Assembly: GCA_964019425.1 (NCBI GenBank)
Contig: OZ025799.1
Coordinates: forward strand, 620,001-684,000
Reading direction: 5' to 3'
From: Flectonema sp. DT1601
Taxonomy: Eukaryota > Euglenozoa > Diplonemea > Diplonemida > Diplonemidae
Length of the DNA: 64,000 bases
Positions 31,108-43,509 of the stretch are shown here, piece by piece. How positions within the stretch are numbered: position 1 is the stretch's first letter; each line of letters starts with the position of its first letter. A model generated the notes under the pieces. That model had not been told where the DNA came from and made no database searches. It was given only the letters and a program-made list of their open reading frames with translations. The translations under genes and the position numbers were made by a program.

Positions 31108-34100
31108 ATGGGAGACCGAGACCAAGAAAGGGATCCAATTATACCAGTTCCAGTTCATCCTTCATTTAAAAAAGAGTTAAAGAGAAGTGATACATGTGAT
31201 GATGACGACTTATTCACAGTTAATATCAACATTGAGGAATTAAGAGACAAGGGTGAGTCCATTTGTTATGACAAGTTCGATTCCCTTCCAGAGTTAAATC
31301 CACAACCAGATTATCAGATAAGTTCTGAGCAACAATTTATGACATTAGAACCTGGTAGACCTCCTATTAAACCGGGTCATCCTCAGGACTTTGCTCCAAA
31401 ACTTGAATTGGGTTCAGGAGTGAGACCTGTCTTATCTCAATATCCAAAACAGTCAATGGAAGTAAATATTTGGGTCAAAGACTGGCAAGATGCTGTTAAC
31501 CTTCCAGCTGTTGATTCAAAGCAACAGAGACTACGGAAATATCGATTACGACAAGTGCTTCAAAGGTTTATTAATGAAGTTGTTCCAACAGCTGTGAGCA
31601 TTATATCAGTTCAAACCGTTGCTGGGACTGGGACTGGTGGAGTCCAGACGGACATTCTCTCATCTCCCACAACTGATGACGATCAGTTTATTAGCGAACA
31701 ACTTCCTCATTCAGCAATTATATCGGATGTAATGTATTTCTTTTCTCATAGTAAGAGTAATATTGAGAAATGCGGATCTCCGGAAAGCGCTGAAAAACTA
31801 ACTCACCACATGCAAAAAGGAACCGATGCCGTCGTTCGTTGTGCAGAACCACAAGTAGGACAATACCCTTACATTACTTTATCATACCTTGGCTATACAG
31901 TTTTCATAAGACCTGTGACTTCAACTTTAAAACAACCGCAACACAATCCTGAAGATCCAATGGCCACTTACATATCAGCGAGATGCGCTGATAAGATGAA
32001 CATAAAAGGTCATTGGACACCTTTAAACCTTCATCGTAGAGATCAACAAAATACCGATGTCAGAAAGTTCACTTACGGACCAGCAGACGTTATTGTAAAG
32101 CGAAGTACTCGTGATGGGTTGTATTATTACGAAAGTGGGAATGACAGACTGATGCCGGCTATGAGTCCGAATACAGAGTTTCACCGACAGGGATACTTAT
32201 ATCAAAGACTTAGAAGGGAAGCAGTTATTAATAATAAAAATAGAAAGGGTCTGAGGACTCCAATATCGTCGGATGTGTTTAGTAATTTTGGATCAAATCG
32301 AAGTGAAGAACATGAAACGGAAGCAGCCCTCTGCACAGATGTAATTTTAACCGGACAAGTCCCACACTTGTTGGACGACTTACTGACAGAGTGTTGGAGC
32401 GCTCGGTTGTCGGACGCTCCTCCTCCGACTGTTGCAGACTATCTGTCAACGGGTCGTCCTTCCGGAGGTAAAACTCGTCTTTCTCGTTACTTTCACTCGA
32501 GGGGTGTGAATATGAGATTTTTGGGATTAGTACTTCAGCTCACTATCGAAAGGCTTCAAAAAATAATGCTTGCTTCCCTTCAGCCATTCGAATATAAAAA
32601 GATAGTCGATGAGGTATGTCTCTCTCTTCATTGTTATTGCTTGTGGGTTAGTAAAACCTTACCTCACCACGCAGGATAAGAATATCAACGTTCCTGCATC
32701 AGTGTTCGCAGCTCACACCAGAGAAATAATCTTGACTTTGAGAACTGAAATGGTCTCTCGGGTACTAAAGAACATTATTAAAGACTCAATGAGAAGAGGA
32801 GGTCATTCTCTGATTCAAATAGTTGAGTTTGTTTTCGGAGACACAGAAGACTCAGAAGAGCAGTTGGATCAGAAAATGCAATTCTGGTTCGAGTTGGTCG
32901 TCCCGAGATTGGAATCAAAATTTGGATCTGGACAACAGGCTCAACTGCAACCTTTCACAGTTGACGACACTGACAAAACAATTCTTTTCCGTAGAGTATC
33001 TGAACTGACTGGGTTGGTATTAGGTCGATCATCGAGTGGTTCTGCCTGCTGCCTCTTAAGAAATAAACAACGCTTTACATGCGACCTATCACTCTGTAAC
33101 GTCATTCCTATCCTTACCCTTCCTGTTATACCCCCAGTTGTATATAAAGAGGGAGAGAAGGCTAATTTAACAAGAAGGGCTTTGCAGTTAGTTAGGGCAG
33201 TCGTGGAATCCGATTTGAGCTCAACAGCTGATCCCAATAAAATATTTCTTCAGATAAAGAATCGTTGTGACACAGCTTCTGAGTACTTAGAAATGACACA
33301 AGGCAATGAAATAGATAACTCTGTCGTTACTTGGAAAGCTACTCGCCAAAGTATGACACTGTGTCACTCAGATCAGCTAAACGACTCTGGAAGAGCAAAA
33401 GATGACAGCGAATACCAAACAGTCGTATATCCAAGAAATCAAGGTGGTCATGTTCAATTCGTAGTCGATGGTTCCCACCCAGATTTTAACAAATTTGGGA
33501 GAGACCTCCGTCCATACCAAGAGGTACTAATGACTACAAGAAGATATGAAAATCAACGAGCTGTTATCGTTGGTGTTCGAAAAGGTTGGTTGTGGAGACA
33601 CACGTACGGTGATGTTGGAGCTTCTCCTTTTAACGCCGTTAATGAAATAGAACTTCAAGAGAGGTACGGACTTATTGTTGAAAGAGAGAATGTTAAACTC
33701 CCTGCTGCTGGTCTCATCAACACTGTCGTAGAACGTTCTGATCCTTCGCGATCTCATGTTACTACTCGACAGTCATATGTTGGTGAAAGCGACCCATATT
33801 TCATTGATTGGTTGCAAGGAAGTGGTGGGATCACTTCATTTGATGCGAGTGAGACATCACTATTCCCAACAGGTCTTTGTCATGGAGATCTCGTATTTTC
33901 TGAGATGTCAGGAATCCTAAGTATTATTATTGGTATCCATCCCAGCTCAAAGCAAGTCTGGTCTCTAAACACCAACAGCGGACTTACATTTGAAATGGTT
34001 TCCGGACAACGAAACAACTCCGACATCGTAACAAAGTATCAATTGGTTACGGTTGGAAAACGTAAACTAGCTCCGATTCATGATACTGTTTTGATTGAAT

Positions 34101-37100
34101 TTCGGGGTGACCAATTTGACATCTCACGAAAAACATGCGGAAAATTTGGTATTTACTACCGACAAACAGTTCTCCTATGCAACGGAGAGTACTCAGGAAC
34201 TTCAGCTACAGTCCTTGGAGTGAATAGAGGTGATATGTGTCTTCTTATAACTTGTGAAGGAGATGTAAATGACGATCAAGTTATTCACTGCGCTGGATGT
34301 ATCGATGCTCATGATTTAAGCTTGGAGTACGCTCCTCATGTCATCCGATACAATCCTGAGTACCTCATTAAGCCTCAGATTATTGACAGTTATCGAACAA
34401 TGGAATTTAAAACATGGCAGGGACACACTAAGAAGTTCATTATACAATCATCGATACTGTACGAGAAGTTTAGAGTCCTTCATGGACATAAAGTACGTGT
34501 GAAATCTGGTAGGTGGTTACATCGAATATTTATTGTAGTTGGAATCAGTGCTGACCCTGTCGATGAAGTAGCTTTGTGGGCGATTCTCTCTGGAGAATTG
34601 GAATACTATGGTGGTGCTGTCCCTTTAGTTAATTGTGATATTGAAATCATGGGTCTTCATATTGGTGATCTGACTTGTGATACTCAGCAACCAACAACTG
34701 TGATTTCAGAAATCAATACTAAAAAAAACATCAAAACAAAATGGGCAAAACTACCAACATTACGAAATCCAGTAAAACGATTGTCATTTGCTGGTCTGAT
34801 GCAGACTATTGATATGAATGGAATTCATCAACCAGTTGAACATTTAACTTTCTTTGGAGAAATAATAACATTTGAAGCATCTCATAATGTGTTGTGTGCT
34901 CTCGGAGTTTATTTCAATCAAAGAGTACTATATCAGCCTCCTCATTGTGGTAATAGTTTCTTTGCTGCAATCGTAGGTTTCTGGAGAGGTGAAATTTGGA
35001 TTCGACCAGACAACAAACTTTATGCGATTCCAATAACTGGCGATAATGAAATTGATATAAGAAAACAGATCACCGTAGTTGGAATCACATCCGTCAAACA
35101 AAAACCTCTCAAAGACCTGTTGATACCTGAGGTGGATTCAACAACGGGATTGTTAATAAATTATAAACAAATAGTCAGCAAATCTATTGATCGCAGCTAC
35201 TGTAATCCTCTTATAGACAAGTCTGTAATTAGTCATTGTACGTCTTCATTTGAGTTGGTTGGTCTTTTAACAGATTTAGACAGTCTTGGAATCTACGGAA
35301 ACGGATACCAAACTGGACAACGTCTTTGCATAGCAGGAGGATATCACAATACTGCGACCAGAACTAAAGCAGCTGATGGCTGTGGTATTGACGTGTACTA
35401 CAAGTGGTTTAATACAAGTGATATAGTAACTGTTTTGGGTGTCTTGGGTACTCAACTATTCGTTCAAAAAGATGATCAATTCGGTTCTACATCTCTCGCA
35501 ATACCAACTCAAGGAGTTCAGTCACTTCAGAGTATTGTTGGATGTGGTGATCTCACAACAGTTAAAAAGAATTGTTTTCTAACTGAAACAGATCGACTGG
35601 CCCAATTGCGAAGGATCAGAGAAGTCGAAGATTCGACTGACGGACTTCCTCGAGTAGCCTCCCCAAAGGCAGACCGCTCTGAAGCAATTACAGAAATGAG
35701 TGAAGACATGTTAAAACCTTACATCAGACTTGTTACTAGAGAAGAGTTAATTGAGATTGGGAAGAAGTTTGAAATATTTCCCTGCGCTAGACTCCGAGCT
35801 ATCTTAGAGGAAGTTCTTAAAACTCACGGACTCGGTCTTCGCTACTCGGAGTCGGAAGTCGATGCTTTTAAGAAACTCTCCGTTCTCACAAAAATATTTG
35901 ATGTTTGTCTTTCAATTCCAACCATTATGAATAGTCAGATGTTTAGCAAGAACTCCTCAAAGGCAGACATTGACCACTCTTATGAAGAGGTAGTTTCAAG
36001 GAGAGAGAATATGTTGCATTCTAGAAACACTGCATTTAAAGAAGATGTAGAAGAAGATCGTCTATATAGATTAAAAATAGACAAAGAGATTAGAGACGTT
36101 TCGATTATGAGAGCTGAAGAATCGAATGATCAGGGGAGACTACGGCAACTTCGAAAACCACGAAACTCATTGAGATCCATCGCTGGTCGACTTGAATGGA
36201 TTGCGGAAGAGCAAGAGATTCAACAAAAAAAACTTCAAAAACTCGCTGCTCGGAAATCTGCTGCAGAACTCAATCTTCCCTTCTCACGAAGTCTGCTCAC
36301 AGAAACTGACACCACTCCTCAGCCACCTAATCTTGTGGACTCGGTTCTTTATTACGACACAGACTTTCAGTATCTAAGAGCTAATGCACAAGTTATATAC
36401 TTCGACACCAGAGAAGTCAGCACATCGAAGTGGAAACTACCTGCGGGATCAAGAGTAACATACGGAAGAGGAGATTTATCAGGAGTAACCGCAGTGGTAC
36501 TGGGATCTCATGAGGGGAAGTTATGGATGTATGATGAGGATGACAGTGGTGGTGCCGCCACACCTTTATCGGCATTGACAGCTCAAGAAGCCTACGATGA
36601 CCATAAATTAACAATCACTGAGAGGAATGTGAAAGTACGTAACGCTGATCCATTTATTTACACTTTGTGGGATTCTCGTGTTGTAGAAATCGATATTTCA
36701 ATTCCTGCCTGCGATGTCTTTTCAGTCTATCACGGTGAGAGATATTCCTGTGGCACTGATCCCCCACTCCTGGGAGACGTTCCCCGATGGTGGACTGGAT
36801 CTCGTCCCTTTGTTATTACAATCATTGGTGTCTTTAAGAAACAACTTTATTATTCTTTCAACGACCAGTCTGGTGCCGTTGCTTTCACTGGCACCAACAT
36901 CACTGAGGCGTTCAGACTGGAGTTGCTGTACACTGCACCTGTTATTCAAAAGGGAAGAGATGAGCTTACTAGTAAGGATATCGTGAAATACATTGGGAAA
37001 TACACAGCTGATAATAGACTGCCAATGTTCACGGGAATGCTGGCAGCTTCAACTGCGCAAAGATTGGCTAGGAGGTTTGTTGGGAAAGTAGTGACGAAGA

Positions 37101-37702
37101 CAAAACCACCTGAACAACAAGTTCAAATAAACAGATCAGTGAAATGGATTCCAATGATGTTTGATATCAGTTCTGAAGTGTTTGAAAGACTTGATATTAA
37201 GTACCGTCACGGAGACAGAATTGTATTCCCAACTCAACAAGTTTGTGATCACCGAGCAGGAACAGTAATTGGAATTGCAAGACTTCAACTTTGGGTACAT
37301 ATTGATGGTGATGGTGGTGCTACTCCTTGGTCAGTACCAGATCTAAATGTTTGTTCGATTGTTGATAAGGCAACTGTCTTAGTGATGGTGAAAGAACGGT
37401 CTTCTCTCAAACAAAATCTACTCCGATATCCAACAACTGCCTGTAACATTGCGCTGTTTGATTCATCTTCCAAAGGGTCTGCGAAGTTCAACTTACTTCC
37501 GAATGACATAATTACATTCCTCTCTGGACAAACTAATCATACTGCAGTAGTAATTGGAGTCAGAAGTGGAATCCTTTGGAGACATGTAAATGGCGAGAAA
37601 GGAGCATCTCCTTTTCTCGGAGTTTCATCAGCAAGTGATTTAGAACAATTTGGTGTTGTTGTTATTGGAAAGAAAACTCATTCTGGAGACGTCTTTTTTT
37701 AA
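31108..37702 (+). CDS. 2177-residue protein with about ten VxG-LWxHxxGDxGAxP repeats (two exons)
   Basis: Exon 1 is 31108-32613 (502 residues); exon 2 is 32675-37702 (1675 residues). A 61-base phase-0 intron separates them, and the two reading frames join exactly. From about residue 780 to 2170, a beta-rich unit recurs about ten times with the core V-(I/V)-G-V/I-x-x-G-x-L-W-x-H-x-x-G-(D/E)-x-G-A-(S/T)-P-(F/W). The clearest copies are near 800 (WRHTYGDVGASPF), 2060 (WVHIDGDGGATPW) and 2140 (WRHVNGEKGASPF). A helical, charged block (about 1490-1715) with a coiled coil splits the repeats. The N-terminal 780 residues are unrecognised. No signal peptide. I know no named family for these repeats. 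Two short upstream ATGs (31073-31083 region) precede the start, so the start is less certain. Confidence 0.8.
32614..32674 (+). other. 61-base spliceosomal intron
   Basis: Donor GTATGT at 32614 and acceptor CCACGCAG ending at 32674, phase 0. Upstream frame otherwise stops at 32679, and the downstream frame has no good start. Removal yields one continuous 2177-codon frame. Confidence 0.85.
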
Positions 37703-37938
37703 AACATGAATTCTGATTCGATTTTATTCATTACCTTCTATCGTACTATAGTACCCCTCCTTGACAGGAATTACGTTACATATTATAATTCTGTTTTCTG
37801 CAAGTGTATTCTTGTGATTTATTTCGTTCATTCTGACAGTTCTCATAAAATCGATTGACATTGTTTTCGTAGTCCATCCTAGCTAATAATTTAAAACTTT
37901 TTTTTTTCTCAGAATGAGGATTATTTACTTTACACACA
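37703..37938. promoter_or_regulatory. Spacer with T-rich acceptor before ankyrin gene
   Basis: A T10 run followed by CTCAG ends at 37912, 26 bases before the start at 37939. A short out-of-frame ATG at 37913 precedes the start. Confidence 0.4.
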
Positions 37939-39765
37939 ATGATACCGATATGCGTTCTTCTAGAAGTCCCTTTATATATTGAAATCAGTATTTCAAACTC
38001 TTTGAATGATTTGAAGCAAATACTTTTTAACGAAGAAGGACTGCGACCAGACAGCTTCGACATCCTATATGAAGGAGAGAAACTATGCGATAATAGAAGT
38101 ATTGCAGAGCAAGGTGTGGCAGCAGAAGCAGAATTGGAGATTAAAACAAAGAGAAAGTGGAGAGCGCAAGCCAGACTGCGATCAGCTGGGATGAGTTTTG
38201 GAGAAGTCGATTTCAGTAATATAATAAAAAGCAGCGATTCTGATGAATTATTAGTACATGATTTTGTTGAAATCTGGTCACGTGAACATGACTTCCATGT
38301 CATCAATAAGATGCTTCTGCTTTCAACAATCAACTCGGACGGTTTAAAATATTTCTTATCTCATAAATCGATTCGTTTATACATTGAAAGGGAAGATAGC
38401 ATAAGGGAAAAGATACTCATCGAAGCAGTGAGACACAATAATCTACAGGCGATTATTTCATTGGTGGAATCGAAAATTATGAAGAGGTCGGATTTCAACG
38501 CAAAGTCAAATGGAATTCCAATCCTCATGCTGACGAGTGTTCCTCAAATCACAAAAATCATATTAGAAAACGGAGCCTCAGTCGACTGCACAGACAGACT
38601 GTCAAGAACACCTTTGATATCATCGTGTAAGAAGGGAGAGTTGGATGTTGTTAAGGAACTGTTGTTTTATAAACCGAACTTATCAATAAAGGATTCAACA
38701 TCAAGAACTGCTGTCATGGAAGCATGTTCCAGCATATCTGACGACAACATAAACATCTTATTGTTATTACTTGAATACCTTCTTCAGACTTCATCTGATT
38801 CAAAACCAGATCCTGCTTATGTTCGATCAATCATTAATACCAAGTCATCTAACGGGACTACTCCCTTAATGGAAGCTTGCAAGAATGAAAGTGGTTGTCA
38901 CATCGATATTGTTAGACTGTTGTTTTGTAGTAACACTTATGTAAGTGAATCTGTTCATAAACACGACAAGTATGGAAGGACTTCATTGATGCATGCTTGT
39001 CGTAATACCAGTGAAGGTTCTTATGGTGTGGTTCAGATTCTACTTGCAAACAACGCATCGCTTTCATTAGATTTTAAGGACATTGATGGAAGGAATTCAC
39101 TTATCCATTGCTGTATTAATATCAATGAAGATAATAGTGGATGTGGTTCTGTGGCTGAGGAAATATTAAAACACACGAGTGATGTCAGTGTCCATGATAA
39201 CTTTCAAAGAACTGCTTTACATTATGCTGTTCGCTCAACGTCATCAGCGGCAGTGGCTCTGACTAAGGAATTAATTTCAAGGTTTAACAACCTGAACAAC
39301 TCCGATAACTTTAGTCGTACTCCTCTATTAGATGCCTGTGATAATCGTGGGCAGTACAGTACTAACCTTATTGAAGTATTGATATCAAAGTGTGTGTCTC
39401 AAGATGTTAATTTTATATCCAACAATGGAAGGAGTCCTTTGATGGAGATTTGTAGGAATCCGGTCTTCCCTCAGAATGTCGATAACTTAAAAATATTACT
39501 TCCTCATGTTCCAAACGTCTCTCTGGTTGATAGTTCTTTTCAAACGGCAATCCAATACGCAGCTGAGAACGTCAGAGACGGCGGTGAGTTACTCGCGCAA
39601 CTGGAACTCGTCTGCCCACAAGAAATAATCAAATCAAAGTTAACAAAGAGTAAAGTTAAAATCCTTCCTATTGAAGATGTCAGAGTTAGGAGTTGGGTTA
39701 GAAAGTCCAGCAAGTGGTGGGCGCGTGCAAAGAAACCCCGAGCACAAGCTACGACAGATTACTGA
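37939..39765 (+). CDS. Ubiquitin-like plus ankyrin-repeat protein
   Basis: 608 residues. Residues 1-75 form a ubiquitin-like fold (IEISISNSLNDLKQILFNEEGL, then DILYEGEKLCDNRSIAEQGV, then a final strand). From about 170 to 560 there are roughly ten ankyrin repeats, with typical GASVDCTDRLSRTPL, GELDVVKELL, GTTPLMEAC and GRTSLMHAC units. Many repeats have a longer loop containing Ser/Asp/Asn. The C-terminus is basic (WWARAKKPRAQA). The ubiquitin-like part lacks a terminal GlyGly at a processing site, so it is a fixed domain. Ankyrin arrays mediate protein contacts; partner unknown. No enzymatic domain is seen. Confidence 0.8.
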   Translation: MIPICVLLEVPLYIEISISNSLNDLKQILFNEEGLRPDSFDILYEGEKLCDNRSIAEQGVAAEAELEIKTKRKWRAQARLRSAGMSFGEVDFSNIIKSSDSDELLVHDFVEIWSREHDFHVINKMLLLSTINSDGLKYFLSHKSIRLYIEREDSIREKILIEAVRHNNLQAIISLVESKIMKRSDFNAKSNGIPILMLTSVPQITKIILENGASVDCTDRLSRTPLISSCKKGELDVVKELLFYKPNLSIKDSTSRTAVMEACSSISDDNINILLLLLEYLLQTSSDSKPDPAYVRSIINTKSSNGTTPLMEACKNESGCHIDIVRLLFCSNTYVSESVHKHDKYGRTSLMHACRNTSEGSYGVVQILLANNASLSLDFKDIDGRNSLIHCCININEDNSGCGSVAEEILKHTSDVSVHDNFQRTALHYAVRSTSSAAVALTKELISRFNNLNNSDNFSRTPLLDACDNRGQYSTNLIEVLISKCVSQDVNFISNNGRSPLMEICRNPVFPQNVDNLKILLPHVPNVSLVDSSFQTAIQYAAENVRDGGELLAQLELVCPQEIIKSKLTKSKVKILPIEDVRVRSWVRKSSKWWARAKKPRAQATTDY

Positions 39766-40181
39766 CGTCAACTACTCCTTCTGCGTTTTGCCTTTCCTCC
39801 TCTCTTATTGTTTGCCGTTCTTATGTTACGGATTAGCCTTAATTATAGCTGCATATGTCGCAAATTGGCCTTACCTCCGTCAACCAAACCAACAAAAAAA
39901 ATTAGAATAGGGAAAAAAAAGAAAATTTCTTGGAACCCGAATTACACCTTTCTGGAACACGTTGCTTTCTTTCGACGCAAAGGTGGGATCAGTTCTTCTT
40001 ACTTCTTTACAGTTTCGACCTGTGTGCAGTTATAAAAAATAATATTTAATGTTACGCTCTCATAGAGCGTAGGCTGAAATGTTATTTTCTTTTTTGCATT
40101 TAACAAGTATTGTAAGAACGAAAAAGAATGTTGGCAGCACACGTAAACCTCCTTTAGCTTTATCAGTTTAAGTCGGTTCAC

Positions 40182-40248
40182 GGTTTCGTGCACAAACAAA
40201 AAACCACAGTGTTATATCATTATTTTCAGTTAAAGCCAATTCTTTTTT
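40182..40248 (+). repeat. Dispersed repeat, copy A
   Basis: The 48-base core starting GGTTTCGTGCACAAAC matches the reverse complement of 49710-49754 with a single A-run length difference. A further 17-base match (TTAAAGCCAATTCTTT) follows in both after a short gap. The other copy lies downstream of a retroelement RNase H remnant, so this may be a solo terminal fragment of that element. Confidence 0.75.
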
Positions 40249-41230
40249 GAATTCCAGTGAACTCCTCATTTTTATGCGAAACAATCATCAGAGTGACGCC
40301 AACTACGTAAGAGAGCGGAATCCATCTGTCAATTGTTTTGTTTTTGTTTCAATTTTTGTAATAAATATGACAACGTTATATATCTCAGACCGAAAATCTG
40401 TTTTTTCGTGATCCTGTTGATTCTTTATTTGGTATTTCTTTTTTCCAAAACGATTCTGTACACTAGTACAGTAATCGTGGTAAGTTTATCACTGCTTGGT
40501 GTTGTTTATTTCGATACTCACATCCTTTGGGACCGCCTATCGCTGATAATCGTCTTTTGGTAATATACCGCAGTGTTAATTCTGGATAGCTTTCCTGAGG
40601 CTCCTTAGAGTTTGGTTTAATCTGTGGTTTTAAAAACCCTTTTACCGAGGTGCTGATAACAGCATGAATTAAGTTGATTTTAGTATTTTTTTTTTTTTTT
40701 TTTGAAATTTTCTTTTTTTGGTTGCCCCATTCCGGAACAGAAAAAGAAAGAAGGGCAACAGAACTCAGGTCATGTTTCGGCGGTAATCTTGTCACATCGA
40801 CGAAGTACATTATACTCGTCAAAAGATAACTATGCCATTGTACTGTTGAACTACCTACCTACCCCTCTCTTATTTGTATCTTCTGAGTTTCCCATTAGTT
40901 ATTTGTCCATCCTCTTTTGCAAAGAGTTTGTTACCACTGGCTTCTTGGTACCAACAGTGGAAAAAAAACAAAAAAAAAAAAACAACGTTTTTTCTGGATT
41001 TTGGAAATTCAGTTTGATTTCTTTCCCCTCGCCGCGCAATCATATTTCTAAACATAATTGGTATATTTGTTTTAATTAGAAAGAAAAAATGTTGAAAATC
41101 GTCAAGTTGGGGAGGAAAAAAAAGATGAACTAGCGAAATCAACGTTCAGTTCTGATTAAATTCCCCCGTATTGAGTCCATCCGTGGTCATTCTATCATTT
41201 TTTTTTAAGTTTCAGCCTTGCAAATGTACT

Positions 41231-41363
41231 CCCCTGAAACCGTAATCTTTGATTTCTCGTTTCAGGGGTTAGTGCCGTGAGAGCCAAAAGTACAAGGTGG
41301 AGGCTGGAAGTCGATCACTTCCAGCCAATACTATGAAACTACAATCTTCGCGATTGCGTAGTC
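41231..41363. other. Cluster of perfect hairpins, possible structured RNA or element end
   Basis: CCCCTGAAAC at 41231-41240 pairs with GTTTCAGGGG at 41259-41268 (10 bp, 18-base loop). GGCTGGAAGT at 41302-41311 pairs with ACTTCCAGCC at 41317-41326 (10 bp, 5-base loop). Just after, CTACAATC and GATTGCGTAG form a third, imperfect hairpin around TTCGC. Three adjacent hairpins in an otherwise homopolymer-rich spacer are unlikely by chance. Transcription is unknown. Confidence 0.5.
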
Positions 41364-41771
41364 ATCAGTTTGTATTTTGCTAACTAAACTAAACTAAACT
41401 AAACTACATCTCTCGATCCTGAGACGGCATCGTTTACAGTAGTGGACTACGACGGTATCTGATCATCTTCGATCCCCACGTTCGTCAAAATACCAACAAT
41501 ATAAAAAGAACAGGAAAAAAAAAAAAAAAACCGATAACGACAACAATCTTCCTCTGCCATTTCTTTTGGTTCTGCCAGCGTGGTGGGTAATCACCATGTT
41601 AGTATTGCGAACTATTATTATTATTATTATTATTATTGTTGTTTTTTTTTTTTTTTTCCCTTTCCCTTCTCCCTCTCTCTCTCTCTCTCTCTTGCTATTA
41701 CGAATTGCTTTTGCAAGCTCACCGAACTTAACAATTCGTTTTAATCTAATTATCACTTTCTTTTTAATTAA

Positions 41772-41788
41772 CCCATTAAGGACGGGGG
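41772..41788 (+). repeat. piggyBac left terminal inverted repeat
   Basis: CCCATTAAGGACGGGGG, directly after TTAA. It pairs with 43493-43509 with a single mismatch (A versus C at position 8). Confidence 0.9.
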
Positions 41789-41977
41789 GTCCACTACAGT
41801 GGTTATTTTGAAATTTTATTTTCGCTAAGGGGAAAACCCGGCTAACGCTACCCAGGGGGGGTGTAATCGAGGCCGTTTCGCGACGAATCTTGGGTGGGAT
41901 GGCGTGGTTCGCTGTGTTTTCATTCATGAAATTCAAAACTAATAATCGAAATTTTACCACCTAACAAGAAGTTTCGT

Positions 41978-43185
41978 GTGCCTGTTGAAATTGATACAAG
42001 TTCGGCGTCCTATGAAAGTCTGATGATGATGGATTCTGTATCGGAGTCGTCATCTGACAGCAACACAGCAAAGGTATCAAAGTGGGGGGGCAAAACCAAG
42101 AGAATCTCCAGGGAAAAACGGAAAGGACCTACCCAGAGTGTGAGCGACTTTAATGAAATGAGCGAATTGAAGGCATCCAACTCATTTTCACTGATCATGT
42201 GCTTAAAATGATATTTCGACACACTCTTGCCTACCCGATTGACAAAGAGACGTCCATGAAGTCACTAGAAGTTGGTGAACTGAAATGCTTTCTCCGTAAT
42301 TTCCACACTGCTAACAAACACATTCCTGCTTCTTATGTTCATAGTCTTGTTAAACCCCATAATAATAAAGGGCATTGGGTGACGTTTGACAATTTCAATT
42401 CGTCATACGCATTTCTTGTTTTGATGTTAGCGAAAGGGTTCCACTGTGTTGGAACAGCCTGATGGAACGGAAAGGGAGTTCTGTTGATGTTACAAAACCG
42501 AAGGCTACCCCTGGACCGGGACGACTAAGCAAATCGGAAGTGAAAGAAAGACCGAAGAATCTTTCTGCTTCTTACCTTCAGTCAAGCACGGCATCCACCA
42601 TATAAAGTGGAGAGACTCAAAGGATGTGCATCTTTTCAGTACTCTTCCCTTACGTGAGCACTGTGTCGATGTATATCGCTGGATTAGGAAGAGAAATAAA
42701 AAAGAAAAAGTGCCGATCAAACTACCGTGCAAGTAGACAGGTACACCAAAACGATGGGAGGTGTTAACCTGATGGATAGCGTGAAGGGAAGGGCGAACAG
42801 AAACCTTCAAACTAAACGATGGCATCTAAAGGTTTTCGACTACTTGCTGAAAGTTTCAATGTTCAACACGTTTACCCTTCAAAAGAAATGCGGTAAGGAT
42901 ACTGGTACCTACATACGGTATGTAGAGGAGCTCGCTATGCAACTCGTCAGTGACGGGACGTCGAGAGACAAGACAACCAATACTACATCTACTATTGACT
43001 CGGGTTCGCACTTTTCACACATGTTCAGCACCACTGAGCACTATCCATCAATATTTGGCGCTGCTAAACAATGTAAGTATCACAATACTCGAGTGAGGAC
43101 TACTTATGGATGCCAGGGGTGTAAGGTTTTTATGTGTCCTGCACCCTGTTTTGGCAAATACCACTTAAATCTTACAAAGGGGTGA
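41978..43185 (+). pseudogene. piggyBac transposase pseudogene (DDE domain internally deleted, frameshifted)
   Basis: Three broken frames show piggyBac features in order. The first is an acidic Ser-rich N-terminus (41978-42211). The second (about 42160-42462) ends with VTFDNFNSSYAF and KGFHCVGT, equivalent to the family's DNFFTS and GT motifs. The third (42727-43185) contains MGGVNLMDSVKGR, RWHLKVFDYLLK and the cysteine-rich end RTTYGCQGCKVFMCPAPCFGKYH. The stretch that should carry the first two catalytic aspartates, between the N-terminus and the DN motif, is missing. Stops and frame changes separate the pieces at about 42463 and 42734. It cannot encode a working transposase as read here. 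Confidence 0.85.
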
Positions 43186-43492
43186 ACATTTGCGTCCCAT
43201 ACCACCACCTCTGTGTCGGGAGGTGCTATCCGGGAAGAATGTACGAAGGGGAAGACCCCTGCACTCACAACAACATCAAAATTGAAGAGGCGCAGGGAGT
43301 CATAAGAACTGAGCTTATTTTTGTCTTTGGTGGTGTTTTCATTTGTTCTGTTCACCCTTTAGGTGGTGAATGTGTGTGTATTTTTAACGGGCAGGCAATG
43401 GCGGTTCACTTTGTCACATCACCTTTCCGAGCCCCCCTACCCCTTTTCCCCGTTAGCTCTTTTTTCAAAAAAAGTCAAAAAACCGGGTTTTA

Positions 43493-43509
43493 CCCCCGTC
43501 CGTAATGGG
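43493..43509 (-). repeat. piggyBac right terminal inverted repeat
   Basis: Read on the minus strand it is CCCATTACGGACGGGGG, directly followed outward by TTAA at 43510-43513. Confidence 0.9.

Larger units (their letters stand above)
39766..41767. other. 2 kb spacer with a dispersed repeat and a hairpin cluster
   Basis: No gene recognised; small frames here are T-run artefacts. The stretch contains a 67-base repeat copy (40182-40248) and a set of perfect hairpins (41231-41363), both listed separately. An AAACT tandem lies at about 41386-41405. Confidence 0.5.
41772..43509 (+). mobile_element. Defective piggyBac transposon with TTAA target duplication
   Basis: The element is bounded by TTAA at 41768-41771 and 43510-43513. 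Terminal inverted repeats are CCCATTAAGGACGGGGG (41772-41788) and its counterpart at 43493-43509, 17 bases with one mismatch. Both ends also share inner AAAACCCGG and GCTAACG-type blocks. TTAA duplication plus CCC-starting inverted repeats are diagnostic of piggyBac. At 1738 bases it is shorter than autonomous elements (about 2.4 kb), and the coding part inside is broken. It inserted in the spacer between the ankyrin gene and IFT46, in the same orientation as the host genes. Confidence 0.9.
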
